Assembly (NCBI GenBank): GCA_021397845.1
Contig: CM038053.1
Location: forward strand, 144,474,541 to 144,538,540
Length of the DNA stretch: 64,000 nucleotides
Reading direction: 5' to 3'
Source: Areca catechu
Taxonomy: Eukaryota > Streptophyta > Magnoliopsida > Arecales > Arecaceae
Notes under the pieces: model-generated
The model's database searches: none
What the model was told of the DNA's origin: nothing
The model's input: the letters and a program-made list of their open reading frames with translations, nothing else
Position numbers and translations under genes: made by a program
Shown here: one piece after another, positions 11,471 through 21,440 of the stretch
How the letters are laid out: the number at the start of each line of letters is the position of its first letter
How positions within the stretch are numbered: position 1 is the stretch's first letter

Positions 11471-13040
11471 GTGTGCCTTGCAATCAATAAGAAAAGAATG
11501 TGGTACCTTGATAGCGGTTGCTCAAGACACATGACTGGAGATGTGGAGCAGTTCTCATCACTCGAATATCAGAATGGTGGTAATGTAACATTTGGTGATA
11601 ATGGAAAGGACAAAATTATCGGAATTGGTAAAGTCCATATCACCCCTTCTACTTACATTGATAATGTATTGTATGTTGATGGTTTAAAACATAATTTACT
11701 TAGCATTAGTCATTTTTGTGACAAAGATTTCAAGGTTGTTTTTGAATCTTCTTTATGAATTGTTTTTAGTTTAGATGACAATGGCATGAAGTTCATTGGT
11801 CATAGGCATGGCAATATTTATATGGTTGATCTTGATGATCTTCCTGTTCAAAATGGTCAATGCCTAGTGGCAATGGAAGCCAAGATCAATGAAACTAGTT
11901 GGCTTTGGCATCATAGACTAGGACATGCTAGTATGCATTTGATTTCAAAACTTAGCAAAAAGAATTTGATAAAAGATTTACCAAAATTTAGTTTTGAAAA
12001 AGACAAGATTTGTAGTGCTTGCCAGCTTGGAAAATAAACCAAATCATCTTTTAAACCAAAAGGAATAATCTCTACATCTAAACCCTTGGAGTTGCTTCAT
12101 ATGGACTTCTTTAGGCCAACTACAACATCTAGTTTGGGAGGTAAGAAGTACGGTCTACTTATTGTAGATGATTTCTCACGTTTTACATGGATCATATTTT
12201 TAGCACACAAAGATGAAACGTTTTCTGAATTCATTAGATTGCATAAAAGAGTTTCAAATAAAAAAGGTGTTTCAATTGTATCTTTGAGAAGTGACCATGG
12301 AACTAAATTTAAAAATTCTGATTTTGACAAATTTTGTATTGAAAATGATATTCATCATAATTTTTCAGCACCTAGGACACCCCAACAAAATGGGATGGTA
12401 GAAATGAAAAATAGAACTCTTGAAGAAATGGCATGTACCATGCTTTGTGAAAATGACCTACCTAGGATTGAAGCCATAAACACTGCATGCTATGTTTTGA
12501 ACCGTGTTTTAATCTGACCGATTTTAAAGAAAATACCGTATGAGCTTTGGAAGGGTAGAAAACCTTCAATTCGATATTTTTGAGTTTTTGGATGATGTTG
12601 TTTCCTCTTAAATAATGGTAAAGACAATCTGAGCAAATTTGATGCCAAGTCAAATGAGGGTGTCTTTTTAGGCTACTCTATATCTAGCAAGGCATACAAG
12701 GTCTTCAATAGAAGAACACTTGTTGTTAAAGAATCCATACATGTTGTGTTTGATGAATCTAACCAGAAATCTTCTAGAAAAGAAGATGTGCTTTGTAATA
12801 AAACAGGTATCAAAAGAATTGAAGATATGAACGACAACCAAAAGCCTACTAATGAATAAGAAAATGATCAAAACAATGAAGGAGATCAAGCACAAGGTGA
12901 TGAAAATGCATCTACAGTTGATCCTCTACCCAAAGAATGGAGGTATGCTCATGGACATCCCAAAGAACTTATCATTGGTGATCCATCTAAAGGTGTAAGT
13001 ACTCGATCATCCATTAGGAATGTTTGTGATTACTAAGCAT
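11471..13040 (+). pseudogene. E3 protease and integrase (one frame, many stops)
   Basis: The protease motif LDSGCSRHM is intact (Asp codon 11510-11512). The integrase zinc region (HHRLGH...CSAC) is followed by MDFF, VDDFSRF and PQQNGMVE, giving the D,D,E core. Stops interrupt the frame at 11756, 12035 and 12515, and further stops lie near 12580-12860 and 13034, but I see no frameshift. The segment from about 12600 to 13030 is the integrase C-terminal extension leading to RT. Confidence 0.88.
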
Positions 13041-14569
13041 TTGTATCTCATATTGAACCTAAAACGATTGAAGAAGGTGAAAATGATTATAATTGGATTA
13101 ATGCTATGCAAGACGAACTTAACCAATTTAAAAGAAACAATGTTTGGACTTTAGTAGATAGGCCTTCAAATGTTTCAATTATTGGCACAAAATGGGTTTT
13201 TAGAAACAAACTTGATAAAAATGGAATTGTTACAAGAAATAAAGCTAGACTAGTTGCCAAAGGATATAATAAGGATGAAGGGATTGATTTTGATGAAACA
13301 TTTGCTCCTGTGGCTAGACTTGAGGCAATTAGGCTATTGTTGGCTTTTGCTTGTTTTATGGATTTTAAATTATTTCAAATGGATATTAAAAGTGCCTTTT
13401 TGAACGGTTTTATCGAAGAAGAGGTTTATGTTGAACAACCACCTGATTTTGAAAATCATGAATTTCCAAATTATGTTTTCAAACTTTATAAAGCTTTGTA
13501 TGGTTTGAAACAAGCTCAAAGAGCTTGGTATGATCGTTTAAGTTCTTTCTTGCTCAAAAATGATTTTACTAGAGGTAATATTGACAAAACTTTATTTTTA
13601 AAGAAAAAGAATGATGATCTCTTAGTAGTACAAATATATGTAGATGATATCATATTTGGTGCTACTAACAAATCTCTTTGTCAAGAGTTTGCAAAGTTAA
13701 TGTAGGGTGAGTTTGAGATAACCATGATGGGAGAACTTAATTTCTTCCTCGGACTCCAGATAAAGCAGACCAAAGAGGGGATCTTCATCAACCAAGCTAA
13801 GTACACAAAAGAAATACTAAAGAAGTTTGGGATGGAGAACACTAAGCCATTAGGTATGCCTATGAGCTCCTCTTATAGACTTGACAAAGATGAATCAGGT
13901 AAATCTGTTGACCAAAAACTATATCGTGGCATGATTGGTTCATTGTTATATCTAACTGCCAGTAGGCTAGATATAATGTTTAATGTTTGTATGTGTGCCA
14001 GATATCAGTCTAATCCTAAATAGTCTCATCTTTTGGCTGTTAAACGCATACTTAGATATCTATCTGGCTCAATTAAGATTGGTCTTTGGTACTCTAGAGA
14101 TTCCTCATTTGAATTGATTGCTTATTCTGATGCTGACTTTGCTGGGTATAAACTTGATCGTAAAAGTACTAGTGGAACTTGTCAATTTCTTGGAGTAAAT
14201 CTGATCTCATGGAGTAGTAAGAAATAGAATTCGGTTGCTCTATCTATGGCAGAAGCCGAATATATAGCAGCTGGAAGCTATTGTGCTCAAATCCTATGGA
14301 TCAAACAACAACTTGAAGATTTTGGCATTAAGCTAATTAAGACACCCATAAGATGTGACAATACTAGTGTAATCAATCTAACTAAGAATCCTGTGCAACA
14401 TTCAAGAAGTAAACACATTGAAATAGGACATCATTTCATAAGAGATCATGTACAAAACTCTAATGTGGTACTTGAATTTGTGTGTACTGTTGATCAATTA
14501 GTTGATGTGTTTACCAAACCTTTGAGTGAAGAGAGATTTTGTATGATTGAAGAGAGTTGGTGTCATTGA
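13041..14569 (+). pseudogene. E3 reverse transcriptase and RNase H (one frame, stops)
   Basis: The RT starts near NWINAMQDELNQF and shows WVFRNK, ARLVAKGYN, FQMDIKSAFLNG and the catalytic YVDD at 13637-13648. RNase H follows with the AYSDADFAG and AEAEYIA motifs and the region with CDNTS. Stops at 13703, 14021 and 14225 are all TAG at positions where relatives have Gln or similar codons. The frame is the same as the integrase part and closes at 14567-14569. As a family, RT and RNase H copy the element RNA into DNA. Confidence 0.9.
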
Positions 14570-15770
14570 TCCATTCTCCTAGAACTCTCTCAAATTCCAT
14601 CATACCCAAGTTTTTTTTACTCAAAAATCACTTTTATTAAGTCCCAAAAGCTTTTAAGACTTTCCTTGGATTTTTGAAAATTTTTTAGATTTTTTTTGGA
14701 AATTTCTCGGCCAAGTGTTGACACTTGGTTTTTGTGAAGTGTCGACACCTGACCAAGTGTTGACACTTGAGAAATTCTAAGTGTCGACACTCGCAGAAAT
14801 TTCAGACTTTTTTAGGACAAAATCGAGCTTTTGTATTTCATTTCCTCCCCTTTTCTCTCAAGCCGTTTTGGTCCCCAAGAGTCCTCAACCCTCCGAAATC
14901 TTCATTTTCCCTCTTTGCCCCACCAAATCAAGGTAATCTACTTCCCTCTCATTCATTTTTCAAACCGTGAACCCTAGTTCATCCATTTTTGTCCATTTTA
15001 ATGCATTTAAATTGGGTTTTTCTACATTTTGGAATGTTTCTAGGTTTCCATTTTTGGGGAAACCTATTTATCCGCATTATTCTTGGATTTTCTCCCAATT
15101 TTTTGAACGATTCTCCACCTAAACCATCTGATTTTCACCTTTTTACTGTTACATTATTTTATTTGGCCGAAAATCCCTAGGTTTTCAAATTAATTTCGAA
15201 TTTCTTGGCTATATGTTAAGTTTTCTCAGATTTCATTCATTTGGAAGGAGTGTAAGCCTTGATTTCATTTTCCACATTCCATTTTTACTCCTCTTTCCAC
15301 TATTTTACTATTAGATTACATACTTTTAACCTAAAACCCTAATAGCCTTTGTTTTTAGTCCTAATTTCATGGATTTATTTTGTCTAAACAATTTATATGT
15401 TTAATTTTGTTTTAAGTACTTCACTTTGCCTTAGTTTACTAAGTTTTGGTGTTGGGATAAAATTTTGGAAAAACCACTCATTTAAGATTTTTCCCTCTTT
15501 TTGAACTATTAAAATATTTATTTTAAAAGGCATTATTTTTTTTTCCCTCGAGTTCATGTTTTGAAGTAAATCAATTTGATTTTTATCCCAGTTTTCAAAA
15601 CAAAACCTAGCTTTTTCTTAAACATGTATCCTTCTTAAAGGAAAACCTAGGCTTGTTTAGTCTCTTTTAGTCTAACCCTTGGCCGATCTTTAGTTCTCAA
15701 CTTGCTTAAAACATGTCCCCCCTTCAGTATGTTTATCCTCTTCCTTTCCCTTCTTACGTAGTTTATAGTA
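14570..15770 (+). other. E3 spacer between pol and the third ORF
   Basis: 1.2 kb, AT-rich and T-rich, with no coding sequence I can support. It starts with four more LTR-type palindromes (14712-14793), then a pyrimidine-rich stretch. A CAAG/GTAATC site lies near 14930 and a long pyrimidine tract ending TACGTAG lies near 15761, just before the ATG at 15771. These could be splice donor and acceptor of an intron in a leader for the third ORF. That reading is inference. Confidence 0.55.
14712..14793 (+). repeat. Internal copy of the E3 palindrome array, upstream of the third ORF
   Basis: Four copies of the CAAGTGTYGACACTTG-type motif lie within 82 bp, outside the LTR. The sequence after the last copy (GCAGAAAT...) also resembles that following the LTR array near 8880. 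Confidence 0.85.
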
Positions 15771-16941
15771 ATGGGTCCACGGAAGAGATTAGCCATTAGG
15801 AGGAGGTCTGGATAGAGTTCTGAGAGGAGGACGAAGACCCGGCACGATGTTGGTCAGACCAGCAGTTTTATAGCTCCAGGTTCCCCCTATAGAGAGGATG
15901 ACAGGGAAGGCAGTGGCAGCGGGTAGATGGATTGATTTGGAATTCTTTGACTGGCAGCACTTCCAGATTCGGCAGATGCTTTCAGATGCCGGATTAGTAC
16001 CTTTCTATACTATGCAGGAGAGGTACTATCCTCATTTGGTGAGAGAGTTCTATGGTGCACTAGACTGCTGACGATTATTATGGAGCACAACTATCAGGGG
16101 AGTGCAGATTTCACTGATTGAGGATCTACTGAGTCGAGTTTGGGAGATTCCTCATCGAGGTATATGTATTTTCTCAATAGAGGATAGGGAGGTAGCATTT
16201 AGATGCATACTTGAGAGGGAGGACGTTCACGGAGTGATAGTGGTCACCGTGAACCAGTTGTCCATAGAGATGTGCTTACTACATCACATCACTACACGGA
16301 TCTTGCTTTCGAAGACAGGCCGATTTGATTTCATCATGGAGCGGGAGTTGATGTTGATGGTGAGTCTGACCCAGAGGACCCTGATTGATGTACCCTCACT
16401 TATGCTAGTTCAGATGCGTGTTGCGGCGACCCAGAGGAGACATTGTCTACCATACAGGATGGCACTGACCCATCTGTTTCGAGCCTATAGAGTTCCTTTG
16501 GATGGGGAGATCCCCAAGGATATTCTACACACTGATGTATATGATGAGCGGTCGCTACACCGGATGGGCTATCGTTAGGTCGCAGGGCGTTGGGTTAGGA
16601 GAGAGTCTGGTCAGGAGCCAGACGAGGAGGATGAGATCAGAGAGGCAGAGGCCGAGCCATCAGGACCAGTCAGTACACCTCCTCATGTTGCTCCAGCATC
16701 AGAGGCAGAGCCTATGACTCCTACCGCTACACCTTCAGCTCCTCCCCCGTCGACTATTGAGTTATCTTTTGAGGAGCACTCCTAGCAATAGTTTGCTGAG
16801 ATGCGGAGTTAGATGGTTGGATTTGGAGTGAGAACGACTTAGCTAAGGATTGAGATAGAGGGCCTTAGAGCCCACCAGCTTCAGAGCATGCTAAGTTACG
16901 CCATACTATGGAGGCGGGATTTGCCCGTATTGAAGATTTAC
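15771..16941 (+). pseudogene. E3 third ORF, 5' part (plant transposon/envelope-like protein)
   Basis: An ATG at 15771 opens a basic start (MGPRKRLAIRRR) that stops at 15813. After a frameshift near 15915 the main domain runs in the frame of 16102 to 16578. It has DLEFFDWQHF, then LVREFYGALD, then LLHHITTRIL and LPYRMALTHLFRAY. This pattern fits the domain family catalogued as putative plant transposon protein (Pfam Transposase_32), some members of which are labelled envelope-like. A stop lies at 16069 and TAG at 16576, followed by an acidic, proline-rich tail in the same frame. A further frameshift precedes the point where E2 interrupts the ORF. Function is unknown and the family assignment is from memory of the motif. 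Confidence 0.7.
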
Positions 16942-19346
16942 TGAAAGGTTTATGCCCTGCAAGCCAATTAAAACTTGTAATTTTATTGGGATATCCTGAA
17001 AACTTCCAAACTTTTGTATTAACAATTATATATATTAAAAGGCATCTTTTTCATCATACGCTGTGTCTTAGATTTATGATATGATGAACCCCATAGACTA
17101 GGGCTATGGTTTTAAGGGTTACGATGAGATCATACCAGTAAGACTTAAAACCTAAAAATCCTAATCTTAAGTATTCCTAGCCAAAGGGACATTGAGTAGG
17201 GGATCAATGTTTTCGGAAAGACTAGCATATCATTTGTATGCTCATTAATGAGGGTAATTGATCTTACAATTACTTGTGTAGGATACTAATACAAGGACAT
17301 GGGTGCTCATTTGAGAATGAGTTCACTGAATATGATCCAACTTGAAAACATCTAATGGAGTCTTATCTACTTGTCAATAGATGGTTTTTATAGAGGGAGT
17401 AGTGCATGTAATTCTTTGACCTGAGACTACCATAGTGCCTTGTATGCATGAACCCATGTTTTGGTTCACACTTATTCATAACATTGAGTCATGTACAGGG
17501 TGATACTGGATATGGTGAATTGTATATGGAGGTTGTGAGTAGGTCGAACAAGGAATCGATCAACCCTAGTAAGAGGAGATCGCATCCAGCTGATTTCGAT
17601 CAAATGGTGATTCAGGGAATCTTTGATCAAAGTATGAATATTAGAAATAGTTTCTAATATTACATCATTTGAATCATCATTATTAGATTGAGAAAGAATT
17701 GAATGTGATATTGGATTTGACATGGTTCCATATCCAAAGTCATATTCAGGGTGCAAGCTGATCCAAGGATTGAATTGCATAGTAACTTTCACTAAAGGAT
17801 ATTTTTGGTATTTTTGCTAAAATTCCACACCATCTCGGTAGGCATGATATGTTGCTAGACGTCAATCTTGCCTTGTGGGTTTTTGATTTAATTAAAGAGT
17901 TTAATTAGATCAAGAATTAGAAAGAATTCTAATTGTCAATTGGGTTAGCTCAATTTGACCTAAATCGGCTAGGTTAAAGCCTAAATCAAATTAGGTCAAA
18001 TCGCACCCAACCCACTGCTGGCTAGATGTGGAACCCAATGGGTCACACACAAAGGGAATTGATTAAGGGTTTAATTGGATTAAACTATGTTTGCAAGATG
18101 AACATGCTAGCACATGTTGCAAACCATTGCACCTTGATTCGAATTAGGTTCGAATCGGGTTCCGATTTGGGCTGATTTGGTCTAATTAAGGCTAAATCAA
18201 TTTAGGCTCATGTGTTGGGCTAACCCTTGGCTAGTTAACCAAGGGATTGGACTTTTAAATCATCCACATGACTAGTTTAATTCAGATTGGACTCTATCCT
18301 AAATTAAGAGCCTAAAGGTTTGACTGGGTCAAACTATTTCTACGTAATAGTGACGTTAAAAAATTTTATGAAGAGGCGCCATATTAGAAGAGTCCTTCTG
18401 CTGTTGAAACACGATAGAGGACCAGATAAACTATCATCCTTGCTGCCCCTTGTAGATAAGTCTTTGATATTTTTCATGCGCCATTTCCTATGACCCGTCA
18501 AAGCAAGAAAGACAAGGGGTGTGGACTCTTCCTTCACGCCCCTTAGTGTTTCACGCCATATGGTATTTGGCATGGATTAAGGTGGCCATTTGATGGCTGA
18601 TGGGTGGCCATGATGCAAGGATATTCGTGCAATAGAAATAAAAGAAAGCGACTCTTTGTAAAGTTTTTCATCCGAAGAGTCCTTTTGTTTTAATTCTCTT
18701 AAGTTTTGAATGAAGGGAAGTGTTGTCTGGATAAGGGACACGTTCTATTGGAAAGGAAGTCTTATGGCATGGAAGGGATGTCTTAAAGCATCCTTCAGAT
18801 TGCTATTTAAGGAGATGGGCACCCGGGGAATGGTGTTCGGAGTTTTTATTCTGAAAAACATTTCTTTCCTGCATTCTCTTTCTTTGTCCTAAAAGATCTC
18901 TAGTCAAATTAAGACAAGCCCTTAACTTTGGTTAGGAGAGTCCTATTTGAGTGATGTTACAGGCATTGGAAAGAGAAAGAAAGATGAGGAAAGAAAGGTT
19001 GATAGGAGGAATATCATTCCAAATAAGAGGAGTTTCTGCCTGAATTAAATTAGGCCTTAGAGGTCTAATTGGAGGAACCGATTTTGAAGCGGTGCATTTG
19101 TCTTGATCAAAGCCCTGTGTGGATCACCGTTGGAGGGCGAATACTTGGGCACCTGGTGAGCAGATCAGAAAGACCTGATTAAGGTTTCTATATCGATTGG
19201 ATTTTTGCGATCGTGGTTGGTGTTTAACCCTAATTTATATTTTTATGATTTATGTTCTTAATAAGGTGTTCTTGGGATTAAGGGTTAGGTTATGATTTCA
19301 TAATATTTTGAAATCTATGCTTCCGCCCTAGTAACTGAACCCATCA
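16942..19346 (+). repeat. 5' LTR of E2
   Basis: 2405 bp, TGAAAGG...CCATCA, near-identical to 24525-26930. It contains a TATA-like CTATTTAAGG at 18803-18812. Short ORFs on either strand in it have no family resemblance. Confidence 0.95.
18803..18812 (+). promoter_or_regulatory. TATA-like box in the E2 LTR
   Basis: CTATTTAAGG. The same decamer sits at the same place in the 3' LTR (26386-26395) and in E7 LTRs on the minus strand (43005-43014, 51971-51980), so it is conserved across subfamilies and orientations. Confidence 0.6.
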
Positions 19347-19347
19347 G

Positions 19348-19360
19348 TGGTATCAGAGCC
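19348..19360 (+). other. Primer-binding site of E2
   Basis: TGGTATCAGAGCC is an exact complement of the initiator-Met tRNA 3' end, one base after the LTR. Confidence 0.95.
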
Positions 19361-19381
19361 ACCTTATTAGGGCTAAATCAT

Positions 19382-19545
19382 ACAAAATTAAAGTTGCCCA
19401 ATTATGTAGGACTCTTGAGGTTGTCCATTTTGGTAGGACTCTACAAAATTGAAGTTGCCCAATTTTGTAGGACTCTTGAGGTTGCCCATTTTGGTAGGAC
19501 TATACAAAATTGAAGTTGCCCAATTTTGTAGGACTCTACAAAAGT
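19382..19545 (+). repeat. 61-bp tandem repeat, 2.7 copies, in the E2 leader
   Basis: The unit starts ACAAAATT at 19382, 19443 and 19504. Each copy contains AAAATTG...CAATTTT, able to fold into a 7-bp stem. It lies directly after the primer site. I do not see it in E7 or E8. Confidence 0.88.
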
Positions 19546-20599
19546 TTAAAGTTACATATGATTGATATGTTTATGCATATATGCATGTCACTGGTTAGGG
19601 TTTTCACTTAAACCTTAATCGATATAGAGATATGTTTAGCTTTCTAGTCATCATACTGAAATAAGGTTGCCCTAGCATAATGGTGGATCCATTATGGGGT
19701 AGATGGTTGTCCTAGTATGATGACACACTTGGCACATTATAAAATGATATATGATGCATGGTTGATTGAATGGTAATATTAGAATGTACTTCTGTTTGAA
19801 TTGCCCTTTATTAAAATAATATTAAGTTGTAGTGTCATATACCAAAAGCAAAAACCAATGATTAGTTGATGATTCGGTGTCTAGGAAAGGTGGTTCATGA
19901 TTGGTAAAGAGGATGTGGTTTTTAATTGGTTCCGTTGTCTGACCTAGCCAATTTATTAGTGACTAGGAAAGCAACAAGGGGATTCCCACTCCTCTCCCAC
20001 TTACCTGGCCGATTTTACTAACTTAATTCTTGATTGATATGCTTAGTGTAATGTTCACTACATTAGGCCTTCCTTCATGCTAAGTCATAATTGTGTCATG
20101 ATCCATTTTAGGTTTGTTTGTGCTAACACAAGACCTATTATGGGGACTAACATAGTTATGGTTTAGTGCATTTAGACGCTTACAGCATATTTGATATAAT
20201 TGTTTGTTGTGCAAACACAAGGGCATATATATACAAATATGACTGTATGATAATGAAGGGTCTAACTTAACTAAAGCATTATAGTTTGTTGTGCTAACAC
20301 AAGACTATTAATGTTTTAGAGGCCAGTTTTTGTTGAGAATTGATAAGATGCAATTGGAAAGAGTTTTTCTACCTTTGAACTTGTAAAAGGTTTGTTGTGT
20401 AAACACAAGATCTTTTATAAGGAATTAGGGTCTCAATCCCACTAAGAAAACCAATTAGGGTTTCTCGATTATCATAGGGGAGGGCTATGATGTTTGATAA
20501 AATAGTAGGAGGCATAATTAAATTAAAGTCCTAATTTAATTATGTTTTGTCAAACATTGGTTGTTTGCTTATGTAATGTTCTTTGTTATGTAGATATAA
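19546..20599 (+). other. E2 leader with structured modules
   Basis: About 1 kb of non-coding leader. It contains a long hairpin region near 19646-19727 (TCATCATACT pairing with AGTATGATGA, plus an inner CATAATGG/CCATTATG stem), a CCAAT-type hairpin at 19948, and four stem-loop modules at 20103-20143, about 20193-20235, 20271-20319 and 20380-20421. All four modules carry a TTGTG...CACAA core. No ORF is supported here. Confidence 0.75.
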
Positions 20600-21440
20600 A
20601 TGGCTTCTTCACTATCATTACGTTGTATACTTGATACCAATAAATTGACTGGTCCCAATTATGTGGACTGGTTGAGGAACTTAAAAATTATACTTAATCA
20701 AGAGAAACTTTCCTACGTTCTTGACAACCCTAATTTAGAGCCATTAGGGGAAGATGCTACTGAGGAAGAAAAGTCCACATTTAAGATGTGGCAAAATGAC
20801 TCCCTTACTATTAAATGCATCATGCTCACCTCAATGAGTAATGAACTTCAGAGATAGCATGATGGCATGGCACTCAATACATATTGCTCAACTTAAAAGA
20901 GCTTTATGGAGAACATAGTAGGACTGCTAGATATGAGATATCTAAGCAATTGTTCCATGCCAGGATGACAGAAGGAACATCCGTACAAGACCATGTGCTA
21001 ATGGTTATTGACCTAATCACTCGATTAGGTCAATTAGGTTTTGTGATGCATGGGGAGTTGAACCAGGATATGATCCTGCAGTCACTCCCCGAGTCATTTT
21101 CTCAGTTTGTTCTAAATTATCATATGAACAAATTGAATGTATCACTGACTGAGCTGCTGAATATGCTCAAGACAACAGAGAGCCATATCAAGAAGAATAA
21201 GGCTCCTCTTTTTCTTTTGGATGGGATCTCAAAGAAGAAGGCAGGAAAAAAGGGTTCAAAAAGGAGACTAAACCCTAAAGGTGGCATCAATAAGAAGAAG
21301 AAGGGAAAGAAAGCCTCTAAATAATCAACCTATTTTCACTGCGGCAAAGCAGGTCATTGGAAAAGGAATTGCAAGGCTTACCTTGCAAGTGTGAAGACTG
21401 GTGCTAGTGATGCACCAAAAGGTATGTATGAGATACATGC
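20600..21440 (+). pseudogene. E2 gag (broken)
   Basis: ATG at 20600 begins MASSLSLRCILDTNKL, the start shared with E8. Stops: TAG at 20855-20857, after which a small frame change is needed, and TAA at 21322-21324 just before the zinc knuckle. The knuckle at 21331-21372 reads Y-x2-C-x4-H-x4-C, with the first Cys changed to Tyr. The middle carries the conserved GELNQD...SLPESFSQF region of copia Gag. A Lys-rich run precedes the knuckle. Confidence 0.9.

Noticed and set aside
17472..17792. Minus-strand ORF repeated at 25053-25373
   Set aside because: It is duplicated only because both lie in the E2 LTRs. It is antisense to the element and shows no domain.
19348..19360. tRNA fragment
   Set aside because: Only the short complement to a tRNA 3' end is present at LTR borders. 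These are primer-binding sites, not tRNA genes.
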